Origin: Bacillus sp. NTK074B | Lineage (GTDB): Bacteria > Bacillota > Bacilli > Bacillales > Bacillaceae_B | Assembly (NCBI RefSeq): GCF_017303375.1 | Contig: NZ_JAFKOH010000005.1 | Coordinates: 186,001 to 250,000 of the forward strand | DNA: 64,000 nt | Reading direction: 5' to 3' | Part shown: positions 54,857 through 62,707 of the stretch, in pieces | How the letters are laid out: every line of letters begins with the position of its first letter | How positions within the stretch are numbered: the stretch's first letter is position 1 | Notes under the pieces: model-generated | Seen by the model: the letters and a program-made list of their open reading frames with translations, nothing else | Database searches by the model: none | Told to the model about the DNA's origin: nothing | Program-made: the position numbers and the translations under genes

Positions 54857-55282
54857 ATGAATAAAAAAGCAGATTCTCTGTTATTCCTTGCATGGGCTTC
54901 CTCCCTTATCGCAACTCTCGGGAGCTTATATTTCTCTGAAATCATGAAATACGAGCCCTGTGAATTATGCTGGTATCAGCGTATTTTAATGTATCCGATG
55001 GTCATTCTATTAGGAGTGGCTTATGTACGAAAAGATTTTCAGGCGGCATTATATTCTACCATCCTATCCGGTATCGGGCTTATCGTTTCCATTTATCACT
55101 ATTCCATCCAAAAAGTTTCGTTCTTATCAGAAAGCGCACCTGCCTGCGGACGAGTCCCTTGCACAGGTGAATACATCAACCTGTTTGGTTTTGTTACGAT
55201 CCCGTTTTTGGCTATGACCGGTTTCATTATCATTTTCATCACAAGTGTGTTGGTTTTAAAAGCAGTAAAGGAGGACAAATAG
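54857..55282 (+). CDS. bdbC: Disulfide bond formation protein BdbC (DsbB family)
   Basis: 141 residues with four helices. Two redox Cys pairs: CELC (35/38, in EPCELCWYQRILMYPM) and CGRVPC (97/102) in the extracytoplasmic loops. BdbC-type quinone-dependent oxidases reoxidise a thiol-disulfide partner. ATG 54857 follows AAAGGA. Immediately followed by a membrane-anchored thioredoxin-like protein, its likely partner. Confidence 0.93.
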   Translation: MNKKADSLLFLAWASSLIATLGSLYFSEIMKYEPCELCWYQRILMYPMVILLGVAYVRKDFQAALYSTILSGIGLIVSIYHYSIQKVSFLSESAPACGRVPCTGEYINLFGFVTIPFLAMTGFIIIFITSVLVLKAVKEDK

Positions 55283-55283
55283 A

Positions 55284-55757
55284 TTGAAGAAAATCATCAT
55301 ATTCCTGGTGGCGATCGTCGGATTATTTGCAGCCATCGCCATTGTCACAAGTGTCCAGAACAATCAGGAAGCGGAAGGAAATAAGTTCAAGAAAGCCAAA
55401 CTGAACCCCGCTACCGTTGAGCTTCTAGACGATCCAAACTACCAGAATGTCATTCTTCCAGAAGAGCTGGAAGAAAAGATAAAGAATAAAGAGGAAGCCA
55501 CCATATACTTCTACAGTTCGACTTGCATACATTGTAAAAGAACGACCCCTACACTTGCACCTCTTGCCGAAGACATGGGAATCGATATGGAACAGTACAA
55601 TCTGCTTGAATTCGAACAAGGCTGGGATCAATACGGAATTGAAGCTACTCCAACCCTCGTTCATTATGAAGATGGGAAAGAAGTGGCAAGGATCGTAGGA
55701 GAGCATCCTGAGGAAGACTTTAAGAGATTTCTTGAAGAGAACGTGAAATCCGAATAA
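55284..55757 (+). CDS. Membrane-anchored thioredoxin-like protein
   Basis: 157 residues: N-terminal signal anchor (about 4-23), then a thioredoxin fold (about 55-155) with active site STCIHCKRT (Cys81/Cys84) and cis-Pro ATPTLVHYEDGKEV. It starts with TTG 1 nt after the bdbC stop, 9 nt behind AAGGAGG. Position and domain suggest it is the BdbC-oxidised thiol oxidase (BdbD role), although BdbD itself is of DsbA type. Confidence 0.87.
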   Translation: MKKIIIFLVAIVGLFAAIAIVTSVQNNQEAEGNKFKKAKLNPATVELLDDPNYQNVILPEELEEKIKNKEEATIYFYSSTCIHCKRTTPTLAPLAEDMGIDMEQYNLLEFEQGWDQYGIEATPTLVHYEDGKEVARIVGEHPEEDFKRFLEENVKSE

Positions 55758-55795
55758 AAAAAGAGGGGCTGACCTTTCCACGGGTCAGCCCCTTT
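55756..55795. terminator. Terminator of the bdbC operon
   Basis: Stem GGGGCTGACC / GGTCAGCCCC with an 8-9 nt loop, close to the stop codon. Confidence 0.8.
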
Positions 55796-55935
55796 CAAGT
55801 GAGGAGGAATTTCAAGATGAAGATACATTGTATCTTCGAGATTAACTTATTAACAAGTATTTTCCCCACAAAAGAATCTTCTAAACATTATTATCAGAAT
55901 TTCACCAAAAATCTAACTTCTTTAGTCATGTTCCG

Positions 55936-56334
55936 TTACACAAGCAGCTGATTATCCGCTCTGGAATAAATACTTAAATTTTGCTTGCAGTCAGATTCCT
56001 CACTGAATTGTTCATACGATAAAGGAAAGAACATGCCAAAACTTTGGAGGATTCCTGCATTGTGATAAAACATTTCTTCATATACTTCTTCGCTTGAGCC
56101 GCTTTCAACGATTGAAATCAATGTTTGTAAACTTGAAATCACTTGGAATGCTTCCTTTAGGGTTCCAAAATATTCAAAGTTTCTCGTCGTCGTATGTAAT
56201 ACTTGCATATCATCGAATTGTTCGATTTCATCATCTGTGAAATAATCAGGGAAAATAGTACAATACATGTACTGTATAAGCTCTTGAATTTTGTCTTCTT
56301 GTTCATGTGTTGATGCTAGTAAAACTTTCACCAT
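55936..56334 (-). CDS. yhcU: YhcU-family (DUF5365) protein
   Basis: About 132 residues: VKVLLASTHEQEDKIQELIQYMYCTIFPDYFTDDEIEQFDDMQVL, VISSLQTLISIVESGS and YHNAGILQSFGMFFPLSYEQF, which match the DUF5365 pattern. Soluble, acidic, function unknown. Located next to yhcT as in B. subtilis, but divergent from it here. The second of two ATGs (56334) has better spacing to AAAGGTGG. Confidence 0.82.
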   Translation of the reverse strand: MVKVLLASTHEQEDKIQELIQYMYCTIFPDYFTDDEIEQFDDMQVLHTTTRNFEYFGTLKEAFQVISSLQTLISIVESGSSEEVYEEMFYHNAGILQSFGMFFPLSYEQFSEESDCKQNLSIYSRADNQLLV

Positions 56335-56509
56335 CATAACCCACCTTTGTAATGGTTGTAATCTCTCTGTAATAGATATATTAAGGATAACATAGAAGTA
56401 GAACCAACAGCGTGGTAATTATACCCATGGATTTGGGTTGAATAGGGGTTGAGGTAGGATTAAATACCCACAACAGTATGAGATTTTTGTCATTTAAAGG
56501 AGTTTTTTG

Positions 56510-57394
56510 ATGAAAACAAGGAAAATAGGCGAGCGATTCGACCTAGTCATTCCAGTTAATTGGAAAAATGTAACGATTGAAACAATTCTTAGAAACCACT
56601 GGCAGGCTCCTAAGAAAATGGTTCATTCCATGAGGATGGAAGGTGATGTCAAAGTGAACGGAGAGATGATTTCATGGACTGCTCCACTTTCACAAGGGGA
56701 TATTCTACAGATCCGATTATTCAAGGAAGTCGAATACGATGTTCCCCCAACCTACGGGGAACTGGACGTGTTGTTTGAAGATGAACATATGATTGTCGTC
56801 AATAAACCCGCCGGGATAGATACTCATCCGAATACTCCTGATGAAACGGATACCCTGGCCAATCTTGTCGCTTTCCATCATCAGGCCCAAGGGGAAAGCT
56901 GTCGTGTCTTGCATATCCATCGATTGGATCGAGATACCTCCGGCGCGATCATCTTCGCCAAGCATGCATTAAGTAAAGCGATACTTGACCGGCTTCTTGC
57001 CGAGCGGCAGATCAAACGTACCTATCATGCCCTGGTTCACGGTCGATTGAAACAGAAAAAAGGCACCATTTCCGAACCGATCGGGAGAGATCGTCATCAC
57101 AACACGAGAAGAAGGGTTTCGCCTTCCGGTCAGGATGCAGTCACTCACTATAAAGTATTGGAAGTCAGGAATCCGTATACACTTATCGAAGTACAGCTTG
57201 ATACCGGCCGTACGCACCAAATCCGTGTACATATGAGCCACATCGGTCACCCGCTGGTAGGCGACACATTATATGGGGGAAAGCCGGTATTCACGAGGCA
57301 GGCACTCCATGCAGCACGAATTTCGTTCCCTCATCCGCTGACGGGTGAAAGGATTGAATGTGAAGCGGACTGCAGTGATGATATAGGGCTGTAA
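56510..57394 (+). CDS. yhcT: RluA-family pseudouridine synthase YhcT
   Basis: 294 residues. S4-like N-terminal segment (about 20-70: KKMVHSMRMEGDVKVNG), then PseudoU_synth_2 (about 85-270) with the catalytic Asp in IHRLDRDTSGAIIFAK, plus KRTYHALVHG and LDTGRTHQIRVHMSHIGHPLVGD. Modifies uridines in rRNA or tRNA; the target is unknown. ATG 56510 follows AAAGGAG. Synteny with yhcU supports the name. Confidence 0.93.
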   Translation: MKTRKIGERFDLVIPVNWKNVTIETILRNHWQAPKKMVHSMRMEGDVKVNGEMISWTAPLSQGDILQIRLFKEVEYDVPPTYGELDVLFEDEHMIVVNKPAGIDTHPNTPDETDTLANLVAFHHQAQGESCRVLHIHRLDRDTSGAIIFAKHALSKAILDRLLAERQIKRTYHALVHGRLKQKKGTISEPIGRDRHHNTRRRVSPSGQDAVTHYKVLEVRNPYTLIEVQLDTGRTHQIRVHMSHIGHPLVGDTLYGGKPVFTRQALHAARISFPHPLTGERIECEADCSDDIGL

Positions 57395-57413
57395 TAGATT
57401 CCATCAATTAAGC

Positions 57414-57457
57414 ACAAAAAAAGCCTGGTCACTCCATATCACGAGTGATCAGGTCTT
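57414..57457. terminator. Bidirectional terminator between yhcT and wrbA
   Basis: Stem AAGCCTGGTCACTC / GAGTGATCAGGTCTT with an 8-nt loop and A/T runs on both sides. Confidence 0.8.
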
Positions 57458-57463
57458 TAATAT

Positions 57464-58078
57464 TTATTTCAATCCATTTTTAACAGCTTCAGCGATTTGG
57501 ATCGTACGACGGGTTTGGTGTTTCACGGCAGGTTCAACGGACTCAACCATATTGCCTTCCTGATCAACCGTTACACTCGTACCGTATGGATTTCCTCCAG
57601 TTGCAAAGCTTGATTGGTCTGTGTATCCAGGTGCTGCGATGATGGCACCCCAGTGCATCATTGTTGTGTACAGAGCCAGAACCGTTTGCTCCTGCCCACC
57701 GTGTGAGTTACTTGCAGATGATGTGGCGCTCACTACTTTGTTGGCAAGTTTCCCATTGAACCAAAGGCCTCCAGTCGTATCAAGAAACGCTTTGACCTGA
57801 GAAGGTACATTTCCGAATCTGGTTGGAACGTTGAATAGATAAGCGTCTGCCCATTCCAGATCATCCAGGGTTGCTACCGGGACCGTATCTTTTGTTTCTT
57901 TATAGTGCTTTTCCCATGCCGGATTGGAAGCAATCGCGCCTTCTGGTGCAGTCTCTTCGAAGCGAAGCAATTTCACTTCTGCCCCTGCTTCTTTCGCAGC
58001 CTCTTCTGCCCATTTCGCCATCTGATAGTTGGTTCCTGTTGAACTGTAATACATGATTGCCATTTTTACGTTAGACAT
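57464..58078 (-). CDS. wrbA: NAD(P)H:quinone oxidoreductase WrbA
   Basis: 204 residues, flavodoxin-like FMN enzyme of the WrbA family: MAIMYYSSTGTNYQMAKWAEEAAKEAGAEV (phosphate loop), ADAYLFNVPTRFGNVPSQVKAFLDTTGGLW and TSSASNSHGGQEQTVLALYTTMMHWGAIIAAPGY. Two-electron reduction of quinones, which avoids semiquinone radicals. ATG 58078 has AAGGAGAG upstream. Probably cotranscribed with the doxX gene (78-nt gap, no terminator). Confidence 0.93.
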   Translation of the reverse strand: MSNVKMAIMYYSSTGTNYQMAKWAEEAAKEAGAEVKLLRFEETAPEGAIASNPAWEKHYKETKDTVPVATLDDLEWADAYLFNVPTRFGNVPSQVKAFLDTTGGLWFNGKLANKVVSATSSASNSHGGQEQTVLALYTTMMHWGAIIAAPGYTDQSSFATGGNPYGTSVTVDQEGNMVESVEPAVKHQTRRTIQIAEAVKNGLK

Positions 58079-58156
58079 AATCAAAATCTCTCCTTTTAAT
58101 ATGTTTTTATTTATAGTAATTGGGTAAAACACAGAATCAGGTTGCATGTAAATCCA

Positions 58157-58567
58157 TTAAGAAAATAATAATGCATCTATTGAAAAGCTCCCTGCTCCGA
58201 CAAGGGCTACCCCTAGTGCCACAACAATGAGCAGCACATTATATTCTGTACCATTTTGCGTTGCCCAATAACCGTTTGCACCGTGAACCTTCACGATGGC
58301 CACGATCATTGTGCCGATGATGAGCAGTGCACCTAATGGCGTAAGGAAGCCTGCGGCAAACAATAATCCACCCGCTACTTCGGATATCCCTGCAAGTAAC
58401 GCCATCGTTCTTCCCGGCTTGATTCCAATCGATTCAAAGAAACCTCCCGTTCCCTGTATCCCATGCCCTCCGAACCACCCAAATAATTTCTGTGTTCCGT
58501 GAGCAGCGAATGTTAAACCTACTACCAAACGAATAACCAATAAACCTAACGCAGCCAATGCTGTCAT
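58157..58567 (-). CDS. DoxX-family membrane protein (MhqP-like)
   Basis: 136 residues, four helices: LLVIRLVVGLTFAAHGTQKLFGWFGGHGIQGTGGFFESIG, SEVAGGLLFAAGFLTPLGALLIIGTMIVAIVKVHG. B. subtilis MhqP (YdfP) and CatD are DoxX-type proteins in quinone-stress operons. MhqR-type operators upstream and wrbA downstream argue for a quinone or thiol-electrophile role here. ATG 58567 follows GAAGGAGG. Confidence 0.87.
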   Translation of the reverse strand: MTALAALGLLVIRLVVGLTFAAHGTQKLFGWFGGHGIQGTGGFFESIGIKPGRTMALLAGISEVAGGLLFAAGFLTPLGALLIIGTMIVAIVKVHGANGYWATQNGTEYNVLLIVVALGVALVGAGSFSIDALLFS

Positions 58568-58641
58568 CTTTTTTCCTCCTTCATGTTTTCCCTTCGAGAT
58601 TTAGCTTCAAACATTTCAAATTCAATTATTCTTATGTCAAC

Positions 58642-58715
58642 TATCTTGAATTTGAGATATATAATTAAAAAAAGAGACAAGTTATCTCGAATATGATTAT
58701 TTTGATTTCGAGATA
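58642..58715 (-). promoter_or_regulatory. MhqR-type operators upstream of doxX-wrbA
   Basis: TATCTTGAATTTGAGATA (58642-58659) differs at two positions from TATCTCGAATTCGAGATA, the palindrome bound by the MarR-family quinone sensor MhqR. A second pair of half-sites, TATCTCGAA (58683-58691) and TTCGAGATA (58707-58715), is perfect in sequence but widely spaced. A half-site TTCGAGAT also lies near the doxX ribosome site (58593-58600). Confidence 0.65.
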
Positions 58716-58786
58716 ATTGTATAATACTCTTCTCCCCTCTGTCAATAACAATTTGCAACATTCACTAAAAAGGGTTGGAGGGATAA

Positions 58787-58829
58787 AAAAAGAGGTCCGT
58801 CCCTCTTCTCTGGAGGGACGGGCCTCTTC
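58787..58829 (-). terminator. Terminator of yvgN
   Basis: 15-bp stem GAGGCCCGTCCCTCC... / GAGGGACGGACCTCTT (one G-U) then TTTTTT on the minus strand. Confidence 0.85.
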
Positions 58830-58839
58830 GTATCATCGA

Positions 58840-59670
58840 TTAAAAATCGAAGTTATCCGGATCTGGACCAAAGCGTTCATCCATGTTCAGCTGGTTGATT
58901 TGATTCATCTCTTCAAGTGATAATTCGAAGTTGAACAGATCGGCGTTCTCTTTAATACGGCTTTCGTGAACAGACTTTGGAATGATAATGACATCATTTT
59001 GAAGATGCCAGCGCAGAATGACCTGTGCTGAGGACTTACCATGCTTCTCTGCGATATGGCTTAAGGTAGGTTCATCCAAAACTCTTCCCTGAGCGATCGG
59101 AGACCATGCTTCTACTGCGATATTCTGTGATGCACAGAACTCCCTTACCTTTTCCTGATTCAGACGAGGGTGTAATTCGATTTGGTTTAAAACGGGCTTT
59201 TCATTGCCGTTTTTCATCAGATCCTCAAGATGGTGCTGATGGAAGTTACTTACACCGATTGATTTGATCAATCCTTCACCGTGCAGCCTCTCCATCGCTT
59301 TCCATGTATCATTGTACTTTCCTTCCACCGGCCAGTGAATGAGGTACATGTCCAGGTAATCCATTTCAAGCTTTTTAAGGCTGGTTTCAAATGCCTTCAA
59401 TGTCGTATCGTAGCCTTGATCACTATTCCACACTTTCGATGTGATGAACAGTTCTTCTCTCGCTACTCCACCTTCCTTCACGCCACGTCCTACGCTTTCC
59501 TCATTATCGTAGATCGCCGCGGTATCGATGGAACGGTACCCTGACTCGATCGCAGAGCGCACTGCCTGTACCGTTTCAGACGGATCTTTCATTTGGTAAA
59601 CTCCTAAACCGACATAAGGAATTTCAATTCCATTATGTAACTTTTTCGTGCTTTGTAAGTTTTTCAACAT
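58840..59670 (-). CDS. yvgN: Aldo/keto reductase YvgN (glyoxal/methylglyoxal reductase)
   Basis: 276 residues, same length as B. subtilis YvgN, sharing the characteristic end GPDPDNFDF. AKR5G-type tetrad: SIDTAAIYDNEESVG (Asp, Tyr), FITSKVWNSD (Lys), LDMYLIHWPV (His). Cofactor site IIPKSVHESRIKENADLF. Reduces glyoxal, methylglyoxal and other aldehydes with NADPH. Neighbours wrbA and doxX also deal with electrophile stress. Confidence 0.93.
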   Translation of the reverse strand: MLKNLQSTKKLHNGIEIPYVGLGVYQMKDPSETVQAVRSAIESGYRSIDTAAIYDNEESVGRGVKEGGVAREELFITSKVWNSDQGYDTTLKAFETSLKKLEMDYLDMYLIHWPVEGKYNDTWKAMERLHGEGLIKSIGVSNFHQHHLEDLMKNGNEKPVLNQIELHPRLNQEKVREFCASQNIAVEAWSPIAQGRVLDEPTLSHIAEKHGKSSAQVILRWHLQNDVIIIPKSVHESRIKENADLFNFELSLEEMNQINQLNMDERFGPDPDNFDF

Positions 59671-60010
59671 ATTGCATCCCTCCTGATTTATTATTTTACA
59701 AACTTCATTGGCATTATGCTAATTTTATGATTGTAAAAGTTTCTTTAACTTATCCACCCCTGTCGGTATCCATTCATGGCATCCTGATGCTTTCGCCCCG
59801 CCATTTCACTCCTGTTTTTTAGGTCCTTCCCTTATATTTTCTTTTCTTTATTACAAAAGACCATCCTTTTGGCACCGTTTGTATGACATTTTGTAAAAAA
59901 CTAGTCATTCGTGTTCATTTTGAAATTTTTGTGAAATCATTTACATTTTCTGTTGTTGCGCTTACAAACGTTGATATAGCTAACACGAAGGACTTTAGAC
60001 TAAAGAGGTA
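59671..60010. other. Intergenic region left of the alpha-glucan locus
   Basis: No gene seen. Contains a near-cre (minus strand TTTGTAAGCGCAACA, about 59953-59967; one fixed position off) and the palindrome CTTTA-GAC-TAAAG (59993-60005). Confidence 0.45.
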
Positions 60011-60057
60011 TACTTGTCTATACAAGTATTGACGGTGATATACGTCCTTAGTATAGT
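60011..60057 (+). promoter_or_regulatory. Promoter and palindromic operator of the GH31-GH66 locus
   Basis: TTGACG (60029-60034) and TATAGT (60052-60057), 17 nt apart, make a good sigma-A promoter. The operator TACTTGT-CTAT-ACAAGTA (60011-60028) abuts the -35; it resembles GntR/HutC (TreR-like) sites. Confidence 0.65.
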
Positions 60058-60093
60058 AACGTAGCACGTAAAAAAATGATGTGAGGTGTTATC

Positions 60094-62631
60094 ATGGCAC
60101 AAGCCAAACAGTCTTTAAGAGTTATCTTTATTGTATCGATTGCAATCATGATTACTCTATCCGCTTCAATGACATCCGCTCTGGCTGTCACTCAGCCCGA
60201 GGCAGACACTCCTTTAAATAAGGAAAATCTCCAAACCCTGTCTGCACAAAATGTTAAGAAACTCGATAACGGAGTTCAATTCGATCTGGGGGAATATAAT
60301 GCATTCATTCGTATCTTCTCAAAAGATCTAGTGAAAGTTTCAGTCTTAAAAGATGGACAGAAAGAAGAGTATTCTCAAGCCATCGCCAAAAAAGATTGGA
60401 AAACACCAAATTTCAAGACGAAAGATAGGAAAGACGTTTATACGATTGAAACAGAAGAACTTACGATTAAAATCAGCAAATCACCATTCGGTGTTAAGTT
60501 CTTAGATAAAGAAGGAAATGTAATCAATGAAGATTACATGAAAAACGGAGCTTCACCCGGTTACGAAGATGGAAAGCCTTACGTGTTCAAGAAAACCGAA
60601 AAAGGTGAAAACTTCTACGGTTTCGGTGAACAAGCCGGGTTAAATTTCAACCAGCGCGGTGAAAGTATCGGAATGTGGAACACCGATGCATACGCGTATA
60701 CGAAAGACACGAAGTATGTTTATACATCCATCCCATTCTTCATGGGTTTAAAAAATGAAAAAGCATATGGAATTATGTTCGATAACTCCTACCGTTCTTA
60801 CTATGAAATGGCAAGTGAATCGGATGATTACTACTATTTCTACGCAAACGGCGGCCCCCTTACATACTACTTCATGTACGGACCAGACATTTCGAACGTA
60901 TTGGATGTTTACACAGAATTGACTGGAAAAATGAATATGCCTGCAAAATGGACACTTGGTTTACATCAAAGTAAATGGGAGTACACAGCAGATGAAATCG
61001 TCGATGTGGCGAAAACGTATCGCGAAAAAGAAATTCCATTGGACACGATGCACTTTGATATCGATTATATGGATGGTTACCGTGTATTCACATGGAATCA
61101 GAAATATAAAGATGCCCTTCAGCAGCTGAAATCAATGAAAGGCCTCCATGCGATTGCCATCAATGACCCTGCTGTGAAGCAAGATGAAAACTATGATATG
61201 TATAACGAAGGCGTTAAGAATGACTATTTCGCTAAAAATGCAGACGGATCTATGTTCATCGGTCCTGTCTGGCCTGGGGATTCTGCATTCCCTGACTTTT
61301 CAAAAGAAGAAGTCCGCGACTGGTGGGCTTCAAAGCATAGTATTCTATTCGATGCAGGTATCGATGGAATTTGGAACGACATGAATGAACCTGCCGTATT
61401 CCTGGATGGACCTGAATTCAATCACACGATGCCACTGGACAGCTATTTCGGCACAGAAGACCACAAAATCCTTCAAACCGAGTATCATAACCTGTATGGG
61501 CATGATGAAGCAGAAGCAACATTCAACGCTTGGGAAATGTACAAGCCAAATGAACGCCCATTCGTTCTGACACGTGATATGTTCTCAGGCTCTCAGCGTT
61601 ATGCTGCATTGTGGACAGGAGATTCAGTCAGTAACTGGGAGCACCTGCAAATGTCCATTCCTATGAATACAAACATCGGACTTTCAGGAGTAGCAAATGT
61701 AGGGAACGATATCGGTGGATTCGCCCAGCGTCCTGATGCAGAACTATTCGCACGCTGGATCGAGGTTGGTGCATTCTTACCATTCTCCCGTATCCATTAT
61801 GATTCAGACGCCAAAGCGACTGTGAAACAAGGGCAGGAACCTTGGTCATTCGGACCTGAAGTAGAAGAAATCAGTAAGAAATATATCGAAATGCGTTACA
61901 AGCTTATGCCTTACCTGTACAATGCATTCCAAGATTCAGTTGAATCCGGAAAACCGGTTCAGCAACCGCTTGTCTACCAATTCCAAAAAGATGAAAACAC
62001 CTATGACATCAACGATCAGTTCATGTTCGGAGATCCCATGATGCTTGCACCGGTAGTGGAGCAAGGAAAAACAAACCGTGACGTTTACCTTCCTGAAGGT
62101 GAAACATGGGTAAACTTTTGGACGCAGGAAGAATACAAGGGCGGACAAACGATCAATGTCGATGCCCCACTTGCCCACCTTCCGATTTTCGTGAAGAAAG
62201 AATCGATCATTCCGACACGGGAAGTACAGCAATACACAGGTGAAAACGAGCTTACCAACCTGGTTCTGGACACTTATGTAGACGGAGAAGCATCCTACAG
62301 CTTTTATGAAGATGATGGCGAATCACTTGACCATAAAGATGGCGAATTTGACATCACAAACTTCAACGTTAAAGAGAAAAAGAATAAAATCGAATTCTCT
62401 CAATCTCTGGAAGCTGACAACTATGACTCTGGCCTTGAACAGTACACTCTGAAGCTGAACAACGAAGAAGCTCCTAAAAAAGTTCAAGCCGGCAAGAGCA
62501 AATACAAAGCCGTTACAACAATGGATCAAATGACAGAAACAAAACGTTCTTACTTCTATGACAAAGAAACAAAAACGATTTACGTGAACATTCCTGTAGA
62601 AGAAAGTAAAAAGGTACAAATAAAATTCTAA
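60094..62631 (+). CDS. Secreted GH31 alpha-glucosidase
   Basis: 845 residues with a Sec signal peptide (MAQAKQSLRVIFIVSIAIMI..., cleavage near SALA-VT). GH31 layout: N-terminal beta-sandwich (about 40-270), barrel with nucleophile motif GIWNDMNEPAVF (Asp near 429) and acid/base WTGDSVSNWEHLQMSIPM (Asp near 510), proximal and distal beta domains to 845. EDDGESLDHKDGEF near 750 is typical. The specificity (alpha-1,4 versus alpha-1,6 glucosyl) cannot be read directly; the GH66 neighbour points to isomalto-oligosaccharides. ATG 60094 follows TGAGGTG. Confidence 0.92.
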   Translation: MAQAKQSLRVIFIVSIAIMITLSASMTSALAVTQPEADTPLNKENLQTLSAQNVKKLDNGVQFDLGEYNAFIRIFSKDLVKVSVLKDGQKEEYSQAIAKKDWKTPNFKTKDRKDVYTIETEELTIKISKSPFGVKFLDKEGNVINEDYMKNGASPGYEDGKPYVFKKTEKGENFYGFGEQAGLNFNQRGESIGMWNTDAYAYTKDTKYVYTSIPFFMGLKNEKAYGIMFDNSYRSYYEMASESDDYYYFYANGGPLTYYFMYGPDISNVLDVYTELTGKMNMPAKWTLGLHQSKWEYTADEIVDVAKTYREKEIPLDTMHFDIDYMDGYRVFTWNQKYKDALQQLKSMKGLHAIAINDPAVKQDENYDMYNEGVKNDYFAKNADGSMFIGPVWPGDSAFPDFSKEEVRDWWASKHSILFDAGIDGIWNDMNEPAVFLDGPEFNHTMPLDSYFGTEDHKILQTEYHNLYGHDEAEATFNAWEMYKPNERPFVLTRDMFSGSQRYAALWTGDSVSNWEHLQMSIPMNTNIGLSGVANVGNDIGGFAQRPDAELFARWIEVGAFLPFSRIHYDSDAKATVKQGQEPWSFGPEVEEISKKYIEMRYKLMPYLYNAFQDSVESGKPVQQPLVYQFQKDENTYDINDQFMFGDPMMLAPVVEQGKTNRDVYLPEGETWVNFWTQEEYKGGQTINVDAPLAHLPIFVKKESIIPTREVQQYTGENELTNLVLDTYVDGEASYSFYEDDGESLDHKDGEFDITNFNVKEKKNKIEFSQSLEADNYDSGLEQYTLKLNNEEAPKKVQAGKSKYKAVTTMDQMTETKRSYFYDKETKTIYVNIPVEESKKVQIKF

Positions 62632-62707
62632 GAAATTCATGATTTCACAAGGGGCTGATCTTTACGATTGGTCCCTTGTTTTCAGTTAAAAGAAGGTGAA
62701 GAAGATC

